Positions 56,801-64,000 of a DNA stretch of 64,000 nucleotides are shown here, piece by piece. The stretch covers positions 20,554,365 through 20,618,364 of the forward strand of contig BTRK01000006.1 in the NCBI GenBank assembly GCA_036245805.1, written 5' to 3'. The stretch comes from Pristionchus mayeri (lineage: Eukaryota > Nematoda > Chromadorea > Rhabditida > Neodiplogasteridae). Every line of letters starts with the position of its first letter. The first letter of the stretch is position 1. The position numbers and the translations under genes were made by a program. The notes beneath the pieces are model-generated. The model was not told where the DNA came from. It worked only from the letters and a program-made list of their open reading frames with translations, and did not search any database.

Positions 56801-58226
56801 TTTGACCGTGAAACATATCAGAAAAATATTCATGAATTGAATTGTGATTTCTACCCATCGCGACCGCTCTTTTCAAAGTGTATTTTATGAAATGAATGAA
56901 CTAGTTCCGTGCAAAAGAACTAATTCATTTTCTGAAAATGAACTATTGGGATTGAGGAACAAAAGTACTAGTACATTACATTTGAAAGTCTAGTGCGGAG
57001 CTGATTAGACTTAAAATGGGCGAAAACTAGTGGGCGGGGCTTACTGATGGTCGCAGAATGAGAGTAATCAATAATCGAATACGGAGAGGCGATAAATCAG
57101 ATATTTTGGATACAGTACCAATTTTAGAGATTTTAAAGAAGGAGTGTCAGCAAAGTTAATTTTTTTACGCTGTCATAAACATGACCTAGACAATCATCCC
57201 ACGATCATAGCGCGAGCTAAGAGGATAGGTAAAGGTCAATCGCATAGCTCAGTGGTAAAGCACTCGCCGCGTAATCGGAAGGTTGCGGGTTCGAATCCCA
57301 CCAGTTTTTGAAAAATCTTCTAGATATTTGAATTCCCGCACGTCCCTTCCCTTCAAGCCCTCCTTGGCTTTCTGCCAACTAATGATAACTCGGTTCAAAA
57401 AAGAGATACGCATTTGAAATTTTCAGAATCTTTTATGGTTGTACAAAGGTCGGTCATGGTTATGACAACGTCAAAATTTCAACTTTGCTGACAGTCCTTC
57501 TTTAAAGGGGGACAGACAGCAAATCTAGCCTGCCCAAACTGACAACACTGTTTTGAGACAATCGTTAAACGTAACACATTTTCAAAATGACGGCTAAGAA
57601 ATCTCTAATCGTAACCGAATTATTTCTTTTTTATGGATTTAAAGTTGACCCTGTCGCACAGACAACGGGGTGGGAGAGCACAATGAAATGAGAGAGCCCT
57701 CGCATTCCTCATTGGGCACATCGAATCGTATCTGTTTTGCTGTCAGTCCGCCTTTTATATGAAAAAAGGAGAGGGGAGGGAGACGGAATGTCATATTAAC
57801 AATTGGCAGAGAAAAGAAAGAGACACTGCGGGATGATAAAAATCAGCTTATTCGTCCATTATTACCTTTATACAATGTCAAACCGGATCTACTATCAAGA
57901 TAAAGTTATCAAGGTCGTGCAATGTTTCAATTTCAGTCAGTAATTCGTGCCCTAATACCATCTCTACTACATATTGAAGCAGAAGTTAAACGAAGTTACA
58001 ATCGTTTGTCCGGAAAGGTATTATTGTATGTGACACACTAAAAGTCGTAATTACGCAAAAATATCACGAGTGTATGCGTTGAAAAGTAAAATATGCAAAA
58101 TTGTTTGAATTCTGATTTCAGAATTACGATTGGCTTTCTCTGGAACTAGCATTGTACGAAGAGTCGGATGAGGAGATGGATCAGGAACTAGAGGACTTGA
58201 AACACGAATACAGCCTTTCTGACTGA
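53882..58226 (+). CDS. Unassigned multi-exon gene with element-filled introns
   Basis: Coding-like exons with good borders: 53882-54028 (NLTFLGRLRFKEGFFYQ, then ITGFFIDVAILYHANPNEF), 56323-56431 (RKHLMNVGELYQGIKFFR, then LEILPVIVTVVNEEQE), 57937-58018 (SVIRALIPSLLHIEAEVK...) and 58126-58226 (NYDWLSLELALYEESDEE... to TGA). The last three join in phase. The first needs one more exon before 56323. The C terminus is acidic and a poly(A) signal follows near 58250. The start was not found and may lie before the inverted repeat at 51.6-53.9 kb, which holds a partial copy of the first exon. No domain is recognised. Confidence 0.5.
54138..55388. mobile_element. Foldback element, family 1 copy 2
   Basis: Same termini and arms as 7195-8204 (CCGTACAGCAAAAA, GTACTTTTTCACGTAGATCA). 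It is flanked by TATTA direct repeats (54133-54137, 55389-55393). It lies in an intron of the plus-strand gene. Confidence 0.85.
55843..56203. mobile_element. TTAA-flanked element with tRNA-like core, copy 1
   Basis: A 361-bp element with termini AGAAGGAGTGTCAGCAAAGTT and inverse, between TTAA tetranucleotides (55839-55842, 56204-56207), as for piggyBac-type insertion. Internally a minus-strand tRNA-like sequence (56036-56103) has GGCTCAGTGGTAGAGC and GGTTCGATTCCCACC. It is the same element as 57137-57501 in opposite orientation. Confidence 0.88.
56036..56103 (-). other. tRNA-like sequence inside the TTAA element
   Basis: Both internal promoter boxes are intact (A box TGGCTCAGTGGTAGAGC, B box GGTTCGATTCC), but the anticodon stem pairs imperfectly and the acceptor ends do not match. 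It could promote Pol III transcription of the element. Confidence 0.55.
57137..57501. mobile_element. TTAA-flanked element with tRNA-like core, copy 2
   Basis: 365 bp, same termini, between TTAA (57133-57136 and 57502-57505). The tRNA-like core is on the plus strand (57240-57307). Confidence 0.88.
57240..57307 (+). other. tRNA-like sequence inside the second TTAA element
   Basis: A box TAGCTCAGTGGTAAAGC and B box GGTTCGAATCCCACC are intact. The anticodon arm (CTCGCCGCGTAATCGGAAG) does not form five pairs. Confidence 0.55.
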
Positions 58227-58441
58227 ATCTTTTGCGTATGCGATGTGTTACAATAAAGGCTAATTATAACTGAATAGTGTAATGATAGCAAGTCACTCAC
58301 TCAATCAATTTATCAATCAGGCAGGAGATGAATTCTAAGAATAAAACGATTCTTTGAGGGCGCTGGAACAGTGATTTGTTAATGACTTTGTTTCCGGAGC
58401 AGTTTTTTCACGGCAGAAATGTATCGTTAACACCCCGAGAT

Positions 58442-61400
58442 TCATTTTCCTAGGTAAGCAGAGTTATCAACAATTTCGCAATCACGCACTGTGAGGTCTT
58501 CCTCAACACAAATAATCTGGCCACCGAGCATGAACTGAAAAATACCGTATCAAATTACTGTCAACTGCGTAACTGAGTCAAAATATCGCAATGTGAGGCC
58601 ATTTTCAGTCGGTTTTCTTATTTAAACTCGCTGCTCTATCATTAACATCCTTCCCTGTCACGGCATACGTTAGTTCGAATGAGAAGATGAGGCAAGATAA
58701 TCTGACGATTTACTCACGGCATTAGCTAGCTGCAGAGAAGAAATAACAGAGAGATCCTCGACTCGGAGCAACATCGGATGATCTCGAGCAGAAACAGTTT
58801 ATCGATTTATGTTATAAAAAAAGGACGGAGATGCGAACAGTCTCAATTCATGACCAAAGAGGCTCCCCTAGGGCGCCGTTGTCCCGCCTATTCCATTGCA
58901 ATTTTCGAAAATTATTTGTTTTGAGTACAAAATGGGAACAGTCATGTCGAATTAGCTTTCAGCCATAGTCACGTACTTCTCTTTTATTACAAACACGAAT
59001 ACATGTTTATGAAAAGGGACTGCGACTCTTTTCCCGTTTCGGTTCTCGATTGGGAATCACAGTGGCGTATCTCATCTCCCTCCATCTCTCCTCTCTCCAT
59101 TCTCTGTCCGACATCGAATGAGCGAGTCCATTCACTATTCTGAAGCACTTGCTCGAGCATTCCGCCAGACCGATCTCAAACGATGTATTTTGTCAAAAAA
59201 GAAAGTTTGGCCTACCTGGATGTTCACGATGACTCCATTGTAGCTGTCATCATCATTCTCTCTCTTCACTCGATATTCCACTCTCGCATCAGTTCTCGAT
59301 CCGAATCTCACTCTTCCTCCCCTCATTCTCGTCTTCGAATTCCATTCGAACACATCCATCGCCCCGTTCGTCTTCCTGATTCTCGCCCAAGTTCTCAATT
59401 TCTGCGATACCGAACTAAGGAATTCATCCACTTTCCGCACGAATGTCCCCGGTTTGACCATCACAGCGAGTGAGATATTCGTCTGCAATTTGCTCAATGA
59501 ATATAACACATGTATCACGAGTCGATGAAGCAAAAACAGCCCCATCGCGAACAGTTTTTTTCAAAGTCAAATAAAATCGGTCAAATATTTATGCCAATAT
59601 TTATGTCATCTCCGAAAATTAATAATTCATTTTCGCTAACCCAATTGCGAAAGGTGACCTAGTTCTAGTGTATTATAGTTGAGTGAACATATGTTGAAGA
59701 AAAACTGTTGATGGAATCCCGGTATCTCCCGTTTTCAAAAAATCGAATTTTTACCCTCTGATTTTATCGATTTTACGACGGTGAAAACTACCCTTATCGA
59801 TGCGATCCCAACGAACTTCGAATCAATAATTAAAGTTGGCCATGCAATCTCTGTAAATCGATCGTGCTCAGGTTCTCAGAAGGTTTTTAAGAACTGTTAA
59901 AAAAGCCTCGAAATCGTGAAATAATGAGTTTGTGATAATGAACATGTCAGAATTTCCTTCGAATCGGAAAATATCTTACAGAATTATATTTTAAAAATAA
60001 TGGTAAGCTCAGAAACTGAAAATGTAAGAAAATCATTGTTAAAAAAACTATTTATCACGCGTATCACGAGTCAGTGGATGAAAAAGAGACCTCTCGAGAA
60101 CATTTTGAAAATTTGTATTTCGTATTTGCCCCATATTATGGTAAGATAATACCCTGGAGTGAAGATTTCGAAAAATATAGGTCATTAGTCCCAGAGCCGG
60201 CTTTTAGACATTTTCCGGTTTTCAACCTGGCTATGCCGTACCTTTGCACCCAGACGAGCTACAGGGGTGGTTCTGGGCTCAAAATGATCAGAAAATTATT
60301 CTGAACAACTTTCTTGTTGAAAACGTTTCTGTGAAACGTGAGCCTAACAAGTTGTATCAAAAAAACCAAATTCTGTATAAAAAAACAATTTTTTTCTCCA
60401 TTACGGAGGAAACTTTCACGGGAATTTTTTTCGATAAAATGAAAGAATAAGTCCCTATCTGTCTAGGAAAAATGTAAATTCAGGATTTGAAGGTGGATCA
60501 TATCGCGAAATTTTTAGTCAAATTTGGTACTTTGACTACTAAACTGCAAAAATTGCTCCTGCTCGAGTTCAATTGACAGCTGATTATGAACTATCGGTGG
60601 TTTTCGAGTTTTAGTCATTGGATGTTCACAATAGCCACTTGAAATGTGGAGTTTGAATCAATTTGAAAAATCGATTTTCTCAATCTCGATTTTGACCGAG
60701 TTTACGCGCAGCTAAAGTCCAAATTTAATAGCTATACCCGTGACGCTCTAGCAAACATTTTAGTAAACCCCGGCATTTACACAATTATGTTGCAAAGGTA
60801 CACCTAAAGCTTTCGACATTATAATTAAATGTGCTCAAAGATGCTCAAAATGAGAGAGCGTAAAATATCATTGATCATTTTTAACTAAAGTTGTGTAAAT
60901 ATTGACAAGTTTAACGTTGGAAAATTCTTATTTGGGCCATATAAATGAGATATCATTGGATTTTACATTCTTTAATCAATTACAGAAAACAAATAATGTT
61001 CAGATTATTTGAATTTTGATTTCTTTCAAAATCGATCTAATTGGTTAGTTTTCTGAATGATACGGCTGGCATTCTCCTAAAATTAATTTTGCACCTCATA
61101 TAAGAATACTATCTTGATCAGGTGATTTTAAAATCAACAATCATATTTTACGCTCTCTCATTTTGAGCATGTTTGAGCACATTTAATTATAATGTCGAAA
61201 GCTTTAGGTGTACCTTTGCAACATAATTGTGTAAATATCGGGGTTTACTAATATGTTTGCTAGAGTGTCACGGGTATAGCTATTAAATTTGGACTTTAGC
61301 TGCGCGTAAACTCGGTCAAAATCGAGAATGAGAAAATCGATTTTTCAAATTGATTCGGACTCCGCATTTCAAGTGGCTATTGTGATCATCCAATGATTAA

Positions 61401-63949
61401 AACTCGAAAACCACCGATAGTTCATAATCAGCTGTCAATTGAAATCGAGCAGGAGCAATTTTTGCAGTTTCGTAGTCAAAGTTCCAACTTTGACTAAAAA
61501 TTTCGCGATATGATCCACCTTCAAATCCTGAATTTACATTTTTCCTAGACAGATAGGGACTTATTCTTTCATTTTACGGAAAAAAGTTCCCGTGAAAGTT
61601 TCCTCCGTGATGGAGAAAAAAAATGTTTTTTGATACACTATTTGGTTTTTTGGATACAACTTGTCACAGAAACGTTTTTAACATGAAAGTTGTTCAGAAT
61701 AATTTTCTGATCATTTTGAGCCCAAAACCACCTCTATAGCTCGTCTGGGAGCAGAGGTACGGTATAGCCAGGTTGAAAACCGGAAAATGTCTAAAAGCCG
61801 GCTCTGGGACTAATGACCTATATTTTTCGAAATCTTCACTCCAGGGTATTATCCCACCATAATATGGGGCAAATACAAAATAAAAATTTTCAAAATGTTC
61901 TCGCACTCCCCACTGACTCGTGATACCCGTGTTATAAAAAAAATATTCTTTCATTTTCTGAAATATGGATTTTGAAATTCAACATTACTCGCAGTTTAGC
62001 CAATATTTTATGATTTATCTGACAACATCTCGATTTATAATAGTTATTTCTGACAGATATTTGCAGATTCGAAGGAAATGCTGACATGTTCCTTATCACA
62101 AACTCATTATTTCACGATATCGAGGCTTTTTTAACAGTTCTTAAAAACCTTCTGAGAACCTGAGCACGATCGATTTACAGAGATTGCATGGCCAACTTTA
62201 ATTATTGATTCGAAGTTCGTTGGGATCACATCGATAAGGGTAGCTTTCACCGTCGTAAAATCGATAAAATCAGAGGGTGAAAATTCGATTTTTGGAAAAC
62301 GGGATATACCGGGATTCCATTAACAGTTTTTGTTCAACATATGTCAACTATAATACACTAGAACTAGGTCATCTTTCGCAAATGGGTTAGCGAAAATGAA
62401 TTATTCATTTTCGGAGATGACAGTTTCGACAATTCGATCGAAAAAATGTGAATTGAAGCACACTTTTATTTGAATGGTTATATTTTTCTTACATATAGTT
62501 TGACTTTTTCTTTCATAATCTACAATAAAAATCCCTGCAAGTCGCCTGCGCGATGGCCAAAACATTTTTTTTCTATATCCAAATTCGGTTTTTTGATGAC
62601 AACATTTTTGATTTTCATCCTACCGTTTAGGTTCCAACATGAAAGTTGTTTATCTTATTTTTCTGCGTTTTTGATCTCCTAACCATTTCTGTAGGTCATC
62701 TGGAACCGAAGATACGGTAAGACCGGAAGAAAAACCGGAAAATTCCTAAATGACGGCTCTGGGACAAACAACCTATTTCTTCCGAAATCTCATCTTTAGT
62801 ATAGCTTGGCATAAATATTTGACCGATTTTAATTGATTTTGAAAAAAATTGTACGTGGATACCTCCACTGACTCGTGATACCTGTGATAAATAACTTACG
62901 AGGACAAATATGGAATGAAAATATGCTTGCCTTGGTGCAAATCTGCTCGGTCTCTTCTCCCGATCCCTCGAAGTCATCAAAAATGCAATTCCTTCCTTCC
63001 TTCTCCTTGCAATCTCCACCATCGAATCCGCAAGTGAAGTGGTTGCATTCTTGGTCGCAGACGCCATTTCCAGAGAGTTCCGCGCACTTTCTGAGATAGC
63101 ACTTCGAGAGATCCAGTCTGGAATGGAAGCAAATTATACTGATTCTAAATCCCTTCCCTATGACCAAAATATCTACTGTGACCTACATGTCTTTTGTTTC
63201 AGACGCCTTATCAATTCGTTCATCGCAATAAGGTCCTTGGAAACCCGGTGGGCATACGCAGGAGAAGCCACTACAAAGCCACTTTCGTTACTTGATCAAT
63301 TATAAATTGAATACAGTATCTCGGATCGATTGGCGATGCATATTTGATGCTCCTCGCAGTGGGGAGAATCATCCGCGCACGGGTCGCCGTACTTCAGATC
63401 GCAAGTCGGTCCCTTGAAGGAAAGATTTATATTCTTATCCCCATCTGACCTTCTTACTCGCCATCTATCATCGAGTGATGGTAAAGTTTGTGAGATGAAG
63501 AAAGAGTTATCGAAATTTGGAATGTTCACCTCGAATCCCTCCCTGCACACGCATGAGTTGTGCACGCAGTATCCGCCGTTGTGGCAATCGCGATCGGCTG
63601 AATTTAGAGAAGTTTCTTGCTGAATACGCGATACATCTCGTGTACATGATTTAACATCAGTCCATTGCGCAAACCATACAGCAAAAACATGGAATTTCGC
63701 TTCACATTTCCCATTGTTATTTGCCATGAAACAGCTTGCCGATAAAAGTTTCGCTCACCATTGCAGAGACTTAGCTCGAATTCGCATCTCATTCCAGTCC
63801 TTCCAGTCGAGCAGACACACTCGATCGTCCCCGAAGTATTGAGACAGAGGGACATCGGGGCACACGGAGAATTGACGCACTCTGTGAGCACATCATCTTC
63901 CTCCTCGCAGCGATCCCCCTGGGAGAGATCAAAGATCACCTTCCCATCA
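58442..63949 (-). CDS. Notch-type EGF/LNR/NOD protein lacking TM and ankyrin parts
   Basis: Exons in transcript order: 63949-63759, 63597-63530, 63412-63315, 63270-63187, 63117-62931, 59482-59216, about 58781-58718, 58534-58442. The 5' part lies beyond the window. Order: EGF-like (CVNSPCAPMSLCLNTSG...CVCSTGRTGMRCE), EGF-like (DCHNGGYCVHNSCVCREGFE), EGF remnant (FSCVCPPGFQGPYCDE), one LNR (CAELSGNGVCDQECNHFTCG, FDGGDC) and a NOD domain (MVKPGTFVRKVDEFLSSVSQ...YNGVIVNIQ). After NOD only about 50 residues follow (QLANA, FMLGGQIICVEEDL...) before TGA. No TM, RAM or ankyrin exon is seen downstream. True Notch receptors have three LNRs; here only one is found. The phase between the NOD exon and the next is unresolved. 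The donor at 62930 is GC, or an alternative GT at 62899 is used with a missing exon. Confidence 0.78.
59502..62892. mobile_element. Foldback element, family 4, outer element with nested copy
   Basis: The outer inverted repeat starts at ACATGTATCACGAGTC and ends at GACTCGTGATACCTGT. Its arms pair as TCGGTCAAATATTTATGCCA and TTTCGCTAACCCA segments. A second element of the same family is nested at 60052-61937. The outer element fills all but about 20-30 bp of the intron between the LNR and NOD exons. Confidence 0.82.
60052..61937. mobile_element. Foldback element, family 4, nested copy
   Basis: Ends TTATCACGCGTATCACGAGTC and inverse. The arms meet near 60990 and are highly similar. It interrupts the pairing arms of the outer element. 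Confidence 0.82.
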
Positions 63950-64000
63950 CTGGATTGTCAGGGTGGAACTAGCGCCTCTTTGAAATGTGCTCTAGGATTG

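Noticed and set aside
57240..57307. Functional tRNA gene
   Set aside because: Promoter boxes are intact but anticodon and acceptor stems do not pair; it lies inside a transposable element.
62696..63067. 123-codon minus-strand frame
   Set aside because: Out of frame with the cysteine-rich LNR exon on the same strand and runs into foldback sequence.

Overview
The window is nuclear DNA of a nematode. Genes are split into short exons by many small introns with GT-AG borders and short pyrimidine-CAG acceptors. The recognisable families are ones nematodes carry in number: ShKT-domain secreted proteins, glycine-rich SSQ-like proteins, histidine acid phosphatases, an LNR/NOD Notch-type protein, tandem-RING proteins and a Ulp1-type protease. 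Several starts are preceded by a clear TATA box. A diplogastrid or related rhabditid is my guess; no single feature proves the species.

Layout. 1-890: two copies of a 450-bp tandem repeat. 1.0-2.84 kb (+): C-terminal half of an MFS sugar transporter, with a hAT-type MITE in one intron. 3.5-4.3 kb (+): double-RING protein. 4.6-18.6 kb: five dispersed copies of a degenerate minus-strand unit that share a conserved 5' block, interleaved with two foldback elements, a small Cys-rich membrane protein (10.4-13.0 kb, +) and a complete Ulp1-family protease (13.5-15.6 kb, +). 19.7-20.7 kb (-): glycine-rich YFG-repeat protein.

22.3-38.8 kb is two abutting, almost perfect palindromes. The first (22339-30796) carries a histidine acid phosphatase in both arms. 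Its first two exons, with the signal peptide and the RHG active-site motif, lie in the single-copy spacer, so only the minus-strand copy is complete. The second (30796-38826) carries a two-ShKT secreted protein gene in both arms.

39.0-40.7 kb (-): larger paralog of the glycine-rich gene with 12 STMTAIGG repeats. 41.2-42.06 kb (-): third two-ShKT gene. 42.8-43.6 kb: small unassigned genes. 44.4-57.5 kb: mostly foldback and inverted-repeat elements (Tc1-like TA-flanked, TTAA-flanked with an internal tRNA-like sequence, and others), with an unassigned plus-strand gene whose introns they occupy. 48.3-49.4 kb and 58.4-63.95 kb (-): two copies of a Notch-type EGF/LNR/NOD protein that ends soon after NOD. 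The larger one has a nested foldback filling its main intron and runs off the right edge.

The genes do not form a pathway. The striking property is structural: a very high density of inverted repeats at every scale, from 35-bp hairpins to 8-kb palindromes, with duplicated and truncated genes at their edges.
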